Assembly: GCA_003864495.1 (NCBI GenBank)
Contig: ML133499.1
Location: 620,001-684,000, forward strand
Direction of reading: 5' to 3'
Source of the DNA: Nemopilema nomurai
Lineage: Eukaryota > Cnidaria > Scyphozoa > Rhizostomeae > Rhizostomatidae
Length of the DNA: 64,000 nucleotides
This document shows, piece after piece, positions 35,828-48,000 of this stretch; position 1 is the first letter of the stretch, and each line of letters starts with the position of its first letter. Under the pieces are notes generated by a model that was not told the origin of the DNA, ran no database searches, and saw only the letters and a program-made list of their open reading frames with translations. The translations under genes and the position numbers were made by a program.

Positions 35828-38800
35828 TTACATTCTGTGGCATTTTTGCGACAGAAACCCTCATAAGTTGCTGTAGCATGCAATTTGAAAATTGCATTTT
35901 GGCTAATCTTCAAAGTTGCAGATAAAGGCGGGTGAATTAACAGTGCACTCAATACCGTTGCGCCACAGCGCCTTGCCAATGCCTTCATTGCCGATGCCGA
36001 TAGCGATGCCGAAATACCGATACCGATTTCGTCATAGAGCTTGCATCGACGAATCAACTGAATTATTTTTCAATTTATATTAGCAGAAAAGTAGCATTGG
36101 AGAATAAAATTTTTATTTCCTTTTATTCACCAAGGCCCCCTTTAGATTCTTTGTAAAAAGAACACGCTTTCTAGAATCGATTTTGTCGTAGCAGATTTTA
36201 GGGTGTCACGAATATTTACTTTCTCTTCAGCAATTAGAGGCTGTTCAAGAACCAAAGCTTCTAATTAGAAAAAATCTCCGATATACAGGGAGCACAAAAA
36301 GTCTCTTGATTTGTATGCATGCTAACCATTTAATACTTGACAATGTTTGACGCAAGATTGTTTGGCTTTTGTGAAGTATGATTTTCTCCGTCAACCCATT
36401 AAGGGCCTCTGACGTTGAAGGAGGGGGTGGGGGCAACGGCCATTTTGTATCAAAGTTTGCAACCGTCCCTCTCCCTGTGTTTTTGGTCTAGTCAGAGGCA
36501 ATCCTATTTATCAAACATTGGCACCACCCTTTTGAGGTCACAAGGAAGGCTTCCATGAACAAAGGTTATAACCAAACGAACATAGTTTAGATTAATATGC
36601 TTTACAAACAAATTAAACCGTAAGAAGAAATAATTTCAGGAGAGATGGTCGATTTTATTTGGCCGATTGGATCGGTTACTAATTTTTTGCTCAGAAAATC
36701 TTCAAAGTCACAGAGCCTACAGTTGGTGAAGTTTCATGAAATGGTATTTCATTCAAGAACACACACGGTTTTTCCTGAAAAGTTTCAATACTTTGGGAAA
36801 ACCATAAATTTTTGCTTTACTTAATTTCAAGAAGATTGTATTCTAACTTTCAAATTATTTCAGCCTGAATATTTGAAAATTTTCAACCTATCGGAGATGT
36901 TTCAAAAATAGTGCCTTCTCCTTTTGCACCCCGCAAGAAGGGTGTTTGAAAAGCTCAATAGAAGTTTTCTTTCCAGTGGAGTAATGAAATTCACGGTGCA
37001 AATTAGATGGTATTCATTCCTTCAATCTGATTCGCACTCAAAATATTATCTTTAAGGTTATCTCCAGTTTACTCTGACGTAATTGCACCAGCAACTGAGC
37101 TTCGTGAGGTTAAATGCTTAATCGAATAACTTATATATCTACATTGAATCATTGCTTGCTTATCAGATTTGTTAGATTTCACCCGTGGAATCCTATCTTT
37201 TGATTACGATATACTTCAATTTTGCCTATTTTCATGCGAGAGTCATTCACTCCTAAACCGGTTATCTGGAGGCATTTTCATTGAAGCAACAGCTATGTCG
37301 TCTATATACAGTTTCAAAAGTTCATCTTGCTGATTTTGTAATCATTCTATCTTCTGTAAAATGTTTGATCGACTCGTTTAATACACTCAAGCAACAAATA
37401 GCCTCAGGACAGTACTTGTTGGAACTGATACAACCTTTCAATCAAAAATCAAAGCTTTGTTGTGATGAATTGATGGTAAAACTCTCTTATCGCATTCGAT
37501 TTCATTAGATTTTGAAGAATATCATACAAACACAAGAAGACCATAAGACAGTATAAAGCTATTGATTGCATAGGTTGGCACATTCCAGCATTTATACCTA
37601 TTTTATCTTTGGGTACAGTAAATCAGCCATTCTTATCCTAATAGCATTGTTCAAAGTTGATTACATGTTGAAAACCACTTTTTTCCAGAAGTGACCTGAA
37701 GTTTAAGCAAAAAAGATTGGTAGTTTCATATTCGTATTTCTGGAGATTTTTTGATAAAACACCTTTTTCACACTTGTAGAGCTTGGGCGGTTTCCCAGCA
37801 CCTAACCCCAAGAGATTGCACGGCTCACTGCTAAAATGCCCATGGAAAGCGCAAGGCGTGTAAACAGGCCTACGATAGAAGCCTGATTGACGCGCTCCTA
37901 GCTACGCGAGATTCTTGCTATGATCGCAATTTGAAAGTGCCCTGGGCTTAGATAGCCGCAACATGGTTCGTCTGCTGGCTAGCAGAGGCTTGCGGGTTCA
38001 ATAGGTAATCACCAGACACGGAAACAGGCCACTGACTTGCCCCAGGGCTACACGCTTCAAGGACAGGGGCTTCTATCGAAGGAGCACAGGCGCGACCCTA
38101 GAGGCTTCGAGGAAGTGAACGAGAGACCCGGGAAAAAATGCGACTTAACCTCGCATAGTTGAACACAGTGTGGTTAAAAATATTTGAAGCCCTAAAGAAT
38201 ACATTGTTGGCGAAACAGGGGACGGGAGCACGGGAGAAAGGGCCATGGTACCCTCAACTTTTTTTGGAAGGTTTTTTGGGTAATAAAAGAAGTTTAGAAA
38301 GAAATGAGAGTACCGAAGTTTTCAAATGAAGAGAAAGCCTTCCATTTTGAAATTTTGTCACCCCTAAACACTTAAAGTTGCAGTGATAGAGAAACCGATA
38401 CGCGAACAATAATGAGTCAATGAATAGAGTACTAGATTATAAAAATCAAGAGACCTTTTCTTATTTGATTCTGTGAAAAATTGGCATAGGGGATGGTGAT
38501 TTTCTCATGCAAAGATGAAGTACATCATGTGCCAGATTCGTTAACTTGGAAGGGTGGTCCCATTGCATGCGGCACAAGTCTTTTCTTGTTTAACTGACAG
38601 GGACACAAGCGTTGCATGCAAAGTGGGCCTGTTTCTTTACTTTTAACCCATTCCTTTGTCTTCTTTCAATTTGATTTCTTTCAAATGAAGCAATTTGTTG
38701 GAACAAAAGGCTACATCACAATTAAGGATTATCAGAGGTGAAATTTAAAACTTGTTTTAATTAGCAGAGGCTACATGGGTAATTAAGATACATACACCCG

Positions 38801-40655
38801 TCGTTTATGAAACATGGCTCTTACGAATGTAGCAAACTTGGTAAGAAGATTGTGCTGGGGCGGGGGAAAGGCTGGAGAGGGTGAGGATTAGGGTAAGGCA
38901 GTTTGCATGGAAATTTGACTTGGAGCAAAATCACCCTAACCCCAGTAATTATTAAAAGTATTCTTCATTTTGATGCAAGAAGTGCTTTCAATTTTGAGAA
39001 CACACAGACTCAGAAATGGCTTTGAGGTTTTCTGGGATAAAATTGATGATAAACAAATTGTTGACTGTGCATTGTTTTGTGCAAAGTTGCTCGGTCCTAG
39101 CGTCTTCTTGCAACTATCTAGCCTTCTATTATTATTTATATATTGTATTTGGATATAGCAGAGGAAGGTATGTTCTAGATTCTTTTGGCGCTCGAAATTA
39201 TCAGCATGACTTTTTCCTGTTTTTATCTATTGACTAATAACTTCAATTAAAGCCTTAGCTCAATTCGAATTATCATAAGTTAGCACGATAAGGCAAATGA
39301 AAGTAATTAAGAACTCCTAATTATAAAAATACGCAGTAAATAATGAACTATATAGCAAACTGGTTTATCTTAGCGAAAAATATCTTAGTGAAAAATACAG
39401 TGCGACATAAACCTGGAAGCTTATCGATTTTGCTTGGACGGAAGTAAAAATATCTAAAGATGAAAGGCCAAATATACCCCAGTTTTAAATGCATGCGCCA
39501 ATGCTTGGCCTAGATGCATTGGTATTTCGTAATTTAAAGCCAAAACTTCAAAACGATCAATGCACCTATAGGAAGTACTAATGGCAAACGGATGTTATGA
39601 TGATTATGATGACAAATATCCATCTGCTAGCCGCACTATGCATCGTCTGCCAAGAAGGCTGCGTTTGAAGGTCAGCGGGTGCTCAATAGGCAGCTACGTG
39701 GAGGCAAGCAGCAAATATTCTGTTGCACGCTTGAGGGAAGACTGCTGCTGACAACTGTTTTGCAAGATCTGCAAGATCAACTGTCCAACGCAAATAGCTG
39801 CAATAGCAAGGGGATCAGGAAAGTCCCACATAATCGTCACTCCCTAACCCAAGCCCCCCCACTCCCCCCTCCCCCTCTACTCCCCCCTCACCCCCATACT
39901 TCTACCTCTGTAAATAAGCCTCTTGCAAGAATATCAAAGCTGTTTTAGTCATTGAGTTGCCATTTTGACCAAAAAGGCCAATCCAGGATCATAGAAAATC
40001 CAGAATAGCAACTGAATTTCCAAAATTCCAAAACTTAGTGAAATCGCTATTTTCGCATACTAGAATTACTTTTTTCTTCCGTCCCTCTTCAGGGTATGCA
40101 ATCTTCATACGGTTTTGGTATTTATTGCTATTATGAAATGTTTGTTAGCATGCATTTTGACACATCCCTGACTAAATAGGTTTCCTTTCTACGCCCACAA
40201 AACGAAGTTACACTGATATCAATGCAAAACTTTTATAAAACGAATACAGTTATTTAATGTGTCCATCAAATTTAGTAACTTAATGGAGGACAAGAACGAT
40301 TAAAGTCCTTCATAGAGCCAATTTTAATTTCTCGGACTTCGAAAGCTGGATACATTTATAGACCCGGTAAAGTATAATCAAAGTTCAACTGGGTTGCAAT
40401 CTATATATCTGCATATCTGCTTATTAAGCCGACATACCTATTTTATTACTTATCTTTGGCTTCACTAATGCTAGCTTGTATTTTAATTCTATTGATATAG
40501 TTGTAAACAATGTTGTTCTATCTGATTTATAAAGGTGGTAATTTGATAGATAGAAAAATCGCTCATGAGTATCCTTTTTTAAAGGATTTGAATGTTTTTC
40601 TGGTGATAAGATAAACGCACTGTTAATTGCTGTATTGTCGGGTACTGAGCTGTAT

Positions 40656-40687
40656 CTCGTTATTTTCTGGCTTCAGAAGATAACGAG
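40656..40687. repeat. Strong 13-bp hairpin
   Basis: CTCGTTATTTTCT (40656-40668) pairs with AGAAGATAACGAG (40675-40687) with one mismatch around a GGCTTC loop. It stands alone in non-coding DNA, with no U-tract or flanking gene to suggest a role. Confidence 0.6.
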
Positions 40688-43600
40688 CTCAACTGACCTC
40701 TATTCAGTGTATCCACATTCCAGGTCGAAACAAAACCAGCAAAGCTAGAATCCGTATGATTATGACATGACTGGCAGCCTCGTACAGGAAGCCTGGTTGA
40801 TGGTCGAACGCAACCCCGACCGGGCCTTGGAAGGTTTCAATATGGAGTCTGTAGTCCTTGATATGACGACACGAGATTTAGAATGATAACCAGACCATTA
40901 AATTGCTAAACTATCTAAACGTGAAATGAATTACAACCATCATTTAGTGCCTATTTAGGTAATGCAAAGTGTTTAACTAATTTTGTTTGTTTAACTTCTG
41001 ATAATTTGTTGATCCAAGCAACCTGCAATATTTGCATAAGGCCAAATCACCAGATGCCTTAGCATGCCTAATTTTTAACGATAGAGTTGAAGGCCAGGAT
41101 TTGAGACTTTGAAGAGAAGACTGTTGTTACTTTGGAAACTCTGTTACAGAGATTATAATACACTGTTTTTATCCAAATTAACAAAGTACTGTGCATTATC
41201 CAAAATATGGCTTTCTTGCACTAGGCTTTAACGGATACATCGGTCTTTGGTTACCTACATTACTATGTTTTGACATTAGCTCCCTGTTTGATAAAATAAA
41301 TCAATTTTGCTAATGTAGTCAAAGCTTGGTAAAGATTAAACACAGGCTTTGAACAACGTGTTTTTTCAGCCTAAGACGAAAGCGGAACATTGTCTTAAGT
41401 TGAATGGAGGTGATTCCTGTAGATATCAAGGCTTGTTCCCGAAATTTTAGATGGGAGTAATTTTCTTTATTAAGGATGAAAAGCTAAATATCTAGTGCAA
41501 CTTTAGAATCGTGATATATCATTCTTTACATTAGACATATGACATTAAAAGCAATGGCATGCTAGGTCATTTAGAAGAGGTTACCATGAATAAATCAGGC
41601 AATCAGCTTCTCAATATGCCACTGTATGCTTTCTTTTGTTTTGACTAACACTAATTGATGCTTTACCAATACTCACGTTAACTCACCAACCCTCTGTGAA
41701 TTGAATCAGAATGCAGGCTAGAATCAAATATAAAAGAAAAACCTATAACAGCTTTGAAAAAAACATATCTCGTGCTCATTATGAAGAATATGATTGCTGA
41801 ACTTTTTGTCAAAAATTTTATCTATCATAACTTCACTTGGCTATTAAGCAGGGGGTGACATTGTGCTAACATTCAATTTGTCAATTTAATTGGAAATAGA
41901 CTAAAGAGTATAATAAGAACTTTCGTAATCTAAAAGAATGGAGCTTCAATCTAGACTTTAACTCTTAACTGTCTAGGAGAACGTGGGTTTGATGTGGGAG
42001 AGACTTTTGGTGGGCAAAATTTTGAGATTTTGTCACGAAATAAGACGATTCGTTGGACTTATTAGTCGAAAATAGATTAATCTTGAAGTTAGATTTCTTT
42101 TGAAGACAGTCCAAGGAGGGTAAAGCAAAGAGCGACAGTTCTTTCTCGATTTGTCCAGCAGTTGAAATGAAATAAATTTCGCTTCTTGAAAGATGCAACT
42201 TTAAGGTAGAATTTAGTTTATAATGGTATGGCAGGGAAGTAGGCCTGTAAGTGCTGCTTTTCATATCTTAAAAATACACCTAAGAGTTCTTCATAAAGGT
42301 AGTAAAAGAAGCCAAAGGCGTTCAACCGTAGCTCTAAAGAGGAAATTTAGGTGATAAAAGGGGGGGGAGAATCAGGCCCCCAGTGACAAAATATTACTTT
42401 GTGGGAATGCATTGTTCAGTAAGCAGTATCAAAACATTAAGATGCAAACAAGTTCCAATTCAGTAACACTTGCAACGCAAAACGTACTTATCGATATTTA
42501 TTAGTGTTATCAGCAAACACACTTAATCTTGCACATGGAGTAAGCAAAACATGGAATGCAAATGAAAGGAACATGAGACAGAATTGGTATCTACCCTAAA
42601 GAATGTTCTGGAAGCAACAATAACAGTGCTTCATAGCTACTTACATTTTGGCAATCGAATTAAGTTTTTAGACCTTCTGCTAACCTATGGGATGACCAAA
42701 ATTTTACTTCACTTAAACCAATATTAGTAACACAATTAAGTCTTTAAGGCTTACAAATGACCCTGTCCTGGAAATTGGGACAGCTTGGCGCATCTAGATC
42801 TATATAGAAGCTGATGGTAATGGTTTGTATTCTGCCTACTGTTATAAAAACACTCTGAGAATAAAACTTTAATAGATTTGACAAATGATTCAGAAAGGTC
42901 ATTGCCATGAGTTCGCACAAGTCAAAGCAAGAAATGTGGATTAGAACTTGCAAAATTACATTAGCAATCTGTTAAAAGCTCTCATCTCCAAAGCCACACC
43001 GGAATCCGGGCAATAGACTCTAAACAGCCTGCTGATTATATTGAGCGTAGTTGGCTACAAGTAGTGGGCTCTTTGCTTAAGACAAATTCACTTTTAGTTA
43101 ACGATATTTTGAGCTGATTAACTCAGTCATGCTTTGAACAGACTGAAAACTTTGTCAGGGATCAGAACGCAGCTAATTCCGATCTGACTGCGAGAACAGT
43201 TCGCGCGTTGAATTAAGGCTACAATTAATTGGTTTTCCATTTCTTTCTATAAAATTATATTATTGCTAAGAGCGATTTTAATCGGCAACTTACCATTTCA
43301 ATAAACTGGCGCTATATTCCAAGACTTTAGAATCTCTTTATCCAAATCCTTCGGATTACATTTCAATCAGGTGAAAGTGATGGCAGGTGTAAAAACCCAG
43401 CAAGAAAAATTGCTGTTCGCTGGAGAATATGACCGGTTAAATTTGGCTGAATGCTTCTTCTTGCAGGTCTATGTAAATAACTTGCATATGAAGTTGTATT
43501 TAACCAAGGAAAGTATCAATGTAAAAAGAGAATTGGAAGGAATATCTCATTTTATCTTCAATATTCAAAGAGCTGGATCAGATATAGATATCATTTTGCA

Positions 43601-44419
43601 ACTCAAAGACCCAACTGAACCCAACTCAAAAATAAAAAAGGGACAAATTTTCTAGTTAAGATTATTGCTTCCTTTGATTAGGTATATTGGATCACTCGAT
43701 AGTTTCGGCTAGTTTAGGAACCAAAAGAGCTTCAATCTATTCATTCTCCACAAGATGCTTCATTAGGGTTATTTTAAATTTGACACTGCTCCATATTAAC
43801 ACTAAATGAACCAACTGTTCCCTCAATGAACTTTTATTATACGTTAATACCATGTATTTTTTTCATAAACCGAAGTTAAATATTTGCCCTTCATGGCAAA
43901 GCTCTTTTGACTAATGCTTTATATTATAGTGTCTTCAGCTGCTATGAAAATGTTCCATGTGAATTAATTCTTAAAATAATAAAGATACCTATTACTAATG
44001 AATGAAGAATATAATCTGCACTTTATAGTCTCTGCATAGTATCACGGTGAACGTCAAGTTTGTAACAGAAAACATCAGTTGTTAAGCAATACCACTAAAG
44101 CAATACCACTGAACAGAGCAATGGAGGCACTGATGGTATTCCTGGAAATTTCCACTATAGCCAGAGTAGAACAACCCCCCTTACTCTATAAGTAACGATA
44201 TCATTTTCTAAACGTCAAAATGTCTCCCTCTTTCCCAATCTGATGATGTTAAGCACTTAAATCGTTGATAATTCATACTTAAACTTATATGAAATCTTAG
44301 AAAACTAGATTGTCTGAGGTATATTCTAATGTTTTCTAGGGAAAATGAAGTCAAATTCGGCAGGCCATTAAGATTGGAGGTAAATGAGCAATGACTTTTG
44401 CACGCTTGGATGTTCTAGA

Positions 44420-44437
44420 AATGTTTAGCAAGCATTG
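44420..44437. mobile_element. Right-end remnant of the CAATGC MITE family
   Basis: The sequence ATGTTTAGCAAGCATTG followed by TA matches, in reverse complement, the left end of the family seen at 49667 (CAATGCTTGCC). No partner end was located, so this is a fragment or a chance match. Confidence 0.35.
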
Positions 44438-44794
44438 TAGCTTTTTATTCTGTAAATGTCATCTTGAAGATTACTTTTGGATGAGTTGATATAATAGAGG
44501 AATAACCAGTTGATATGTGCTGGGTATTTGTTGTATGTAGGAAGTAGAACGAAAAAGCTCCGGCCTCAGAGCAATTTTTAAGGATTTTTCAGTAGTAAGA
44601 CATTTCTCGATAAGGGCCACGCTTACGACAATAAATAATACTGTGCTTAAATATGTAATAAGTTTCCACTTAAAATTAAATTTCCAGATGTTTTTGCGAC
44701 AGTTATGTTGGATGCTTCACATATAATTCTTGAAGACATTTTGGTTATGATTTGCTCTTTCCAAGGATATTAGCTGAAAGAAGTTGTTAATAAG

Positions 44795-45016
44795 TTAAAG
44801 GCATTGAGTCATGGTAAATAAAAAGAGTATACCCAAATTGCAAAAATTGCTGATTCATCATGATAGCTCTGTTAATCTGATTGGCTGTCAAGCAAACTGC
44901 ACACATGATGTTTTAACCTCGCAGTTGATGTCTGATCACGCGAAAGCCGATTTATCACATGAAAACAGACAACAGCCCGTGGAAAACTGCTATTTACCAT
45001 GACTCAATGCCTTTAA
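44795..45016. mobile_element. Short element with perfect 26-bp inverted repeats and TTAA ends
   Basis: Positions 44795-44820 (TTAAAGGCATTGAGTCATGG, then TAAATA) are an exact reverse complement of 44991-45016. Reading the outer TTAA as target duplication gives element ends AGGCATTGAGTC, and TTAA is the target of piggyBac-type transposases. The interior of about 170 bp has no transposase. The word GTTGTTAATAAGTTAA occurs just outside both ends, which may be a larger duplication or a coincidence of AT-rich flanks. Confidence 0.8.
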
Positions 45017-48000
45017 TAAGTTGTTAATAAGTTAATAAGCTTGGAATAGGAATTGTAACCTTGGTGTTCAATCACATTTAAGAACATGGCTCCAAAATTC
45101 ACCTCACAAGGTCTCCCCGCTCTCTTTGATGAGGGATGTGCCCCTTATTCCTATGTATATAAGGTAGAATGATGGAACCCTTCAGGGATAAGACAAAGTT
45201 GAAAAATCCAGCTATAATGACTTTATATATGAAAAGGTTACATAGAAGTTCATCACCTTTTTAAAATACAATATTGATTTATTTGTCACTATTTTATCAT
45301 TATTCAAGTTCAAGCGTTATAATTATCAGCACATTCTTCTAAAAAGCCAAACCCCCAACAGTAAGTATGTTATATGCCCTGTCCAAGCTGTATGGTTTCC
45401 TCGATCGACAGAGAACTATCTGGAGTACCTCGTTCTTAAGATACCAAATTGTATGCGTACATTGTCTTGGAGATTCACCGATTAGCATGTATCAAACTTT
45501 TGCAGCTTGTCTTTCCGTGTTAATTGCAAAAATCTTATACCAGATTTCCATTACTTAATACAGGATATTCCCATGGACAAATGTCTGACCTTTCAAAATC
45601 TTTCAAGATCTGCTGTTATGTAGAAAAGCATTTATGTACATGAAGGCATTGCTTTTCTTTAAAAGTATGATAACATTTTGCATCAAACAAAATATACACT
45701 TAACTGTGAGGTAGTTAACCATTGCTTCTGGTTTGAAATAGAGGACCTTTAGTATTTTTATATTCACAGAGCTAGCAAATATCTAATATCTAATATCTAA
45801 CAGAATGTGGAGCTTTCTAGAGCAAGATTGTTGTCAAGAGTGACTTCGTACAAATGTTGACATGGAAGTAAAGTAGTGACAAAATGTAACTGGGACGGAA
45901 TAAATCCCAGGGTGAGTACAATAGAAAGTAATGCTATTGGACAAGGATAACGCTAGATTTATTTAGGATTATATCATACTCTATTCCTTGCGAAAGTTAT
46001 AACCATGCAGCAACTGTCAATTGCAGCCTGTTTCTTATTTTGGTGAGTCCAAGGACTATAATGGACATTTTTGAATTTAAAGGAGGGGTTTTGCAGATTA
46101 AAACAGTGGAGAAGCACTTTCGTGGGTTGTAAAGGGGCATTTTATCTTAAGTGCTGGAAAATGGAGAACGAGGGGGAAAGGGGCTTGTGCCCCCTGTAAA
46201 AGACAATATAATAATCTACAGTTTCTTGCAGCTCCAGAAATATACATGGTTGGATGATGTCATGTTTCTCATTTTCAACAAATATAGTTTGTTTTAAAAA
46301 CTTAATATCACAATGCCATTTAAAGATAGTAACGCAAGTGGTTATCTCATTCTTCGGTTCGATATGTCTTTAATTCCTGCTAAAATTGTAAGCCAATGTC
46401 ATTAAGATTCTCTTTGCATGGCAAATCAATGTTGTTTATCATAAAACCATACAAACCGTTAGAGACAGAAGATATGGGAACAGGTAGTTCATTACTTTTC
46501 AAAGACAGGTAAGAATAACAATCGATCAATTGCAATAATAGTAAGAGTATTTTGACAAATTTTCTGGCCTGCAATGTAAGTTTTTTTGTGCCACCATTAA
46601 TTATAACAGATTTTGTTGTTGGAATACTTTCAAAACAATGCAGAAGTCTTTGCTAGAATCACCAAAATTCCTTTTTCCACCTGTCACATTGAAGTATTTA
46701 GTAATTCGGTTGCCAAATCTGTAAGCGACGGAAATAATAATAAACGGTATAAACTGCCGGTGAATAAATTATGCCAATGAAGGCGGGGATATACACAAAG
46801 AGTAAAACCAGCGCAAAGACTTATTTACAGAGAAGAACAGGAGAGCAGAACCAGTAAAATGGATTGTTTTCGATTTGTTTTGTGGTTCAAAGAAGCCCAG
46901 CACATGCCAGGTTCGAAGTGATTAACTGAATGAGATTCCTCGTAGGTTGGAAAAAAATCTTATTTCTGGATCCGGTTCTTCAGTGGCCAATCCAAGATCC
47001 ACTTAAGAATCTAGAAGATCGCAACTGAAAAAGAATGCTTTGGGCGCAAGGCTCAACGCAAGGACTCCACTCAGTTGAATGAAGAAGGCGTGTCTTGGTC
47101 TTGCTTTGACATCGGCTATGCCATGAATATAATGCTCAAGTCAAAGGTATGTTGTTTTAGAAGCATACGCAAAGACATAAAGTTTCCTTAAAACTTTGCT
47201 ATGAAATTACAAACATAGATATATCTGATTAACTCAATTTCTAAGTTGAGTTAATGACCAAAATCCTATTTTTGCAAATACACCAGAAATAATTGCATTT
47301 TTCAAAAGCTATCTTTCAGCTAGATAATTTTTCCTTCTCAGCTCAGTAATTTGTTAATCCAATTTGTAGGATGCTTGCTGCATCAATTCATTCGTTATTA
47401 TTTCTTTTTCTGCGTCTGCATGATTGATATGTTGGTTCGGTGAAGGGGGGAGGGGGGCTTTTATAAATGGCAAATTCAAGAAAAATGCGTTTTCAGTGAA
47501 AAATAATCTACATAGACTTGGGTCCTTGCCTCGGCAATATTTACTTTTTGGTCGTGAATTTTGCTCTAGGATGGACTGGCTCACAAATCATTTAAAAATA
47601 CCAGCTTTTCCAAGAAATATGTTTTTCCATGGTTTTCAAAACTTGAATAATAAACTGCAAGAATTGCAGAGCAAAGTGGGTTTTCTCATTTTAACGGCTG
47701 CATTAACAAGTAGCAGAAGCTACGAGCTAAATAGTTCGAAAATTTAAAGTTCATATAAAAAATATTACGCAGCAGCTTTTGTAACGTGCTTAAAAGAGGA
47801 CACAGAAGTTTGGATTGATTGCCACAAGGGTCTATCTAACACGATTGTATGAAAGATTATGAAGGTAAGTGACAAATTTTTCCAAGAGTTAAAAGATTTT
47901 TGACAGCACTTGGCATATTAAATATTAGATACGATGTTTATTAAATGTTTTTCTAGTGAAAAAACTTTTCGTTCAAATTGTTTTACGTGATTTTTGAGCT

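Larger units (their letters stand above)
35828..44794. other. Gene desert, part 2
   Basis: No supported gene was seen across 9 kb. A GC-rich patch at about 37780-38135 (contains CTGGCTAGCAGAGGCTTGCG) looks like a repeat or decayed insert. A 94-codon open frame at 43371-43655 is the only notable frame but has no splice chain or clear family. A right-end match to the TA-flanked MITE family ends at 44437. Confidence 0.45.

Noticed and set aside
39679..39948. 89-codon frame with a proline-rich stretch
   Set aside because: The prolines come from a C-rich low-complexity run, not from a coding signal.
43371..43655. 94-codon frame with a faint ubiquitin-like phrase (EKLLFAGEY) after an acceptor-like CAATCAG
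   Set aside because: The remainder does not follow the ubiquitin fold pattern, no partner exons were found, and a chance frame is as likely.
47424..47747. 107-codon plus-strand frame
   Set aside because: No splice sites, family or codon pattern to support it; it begins over a G-rich tract.
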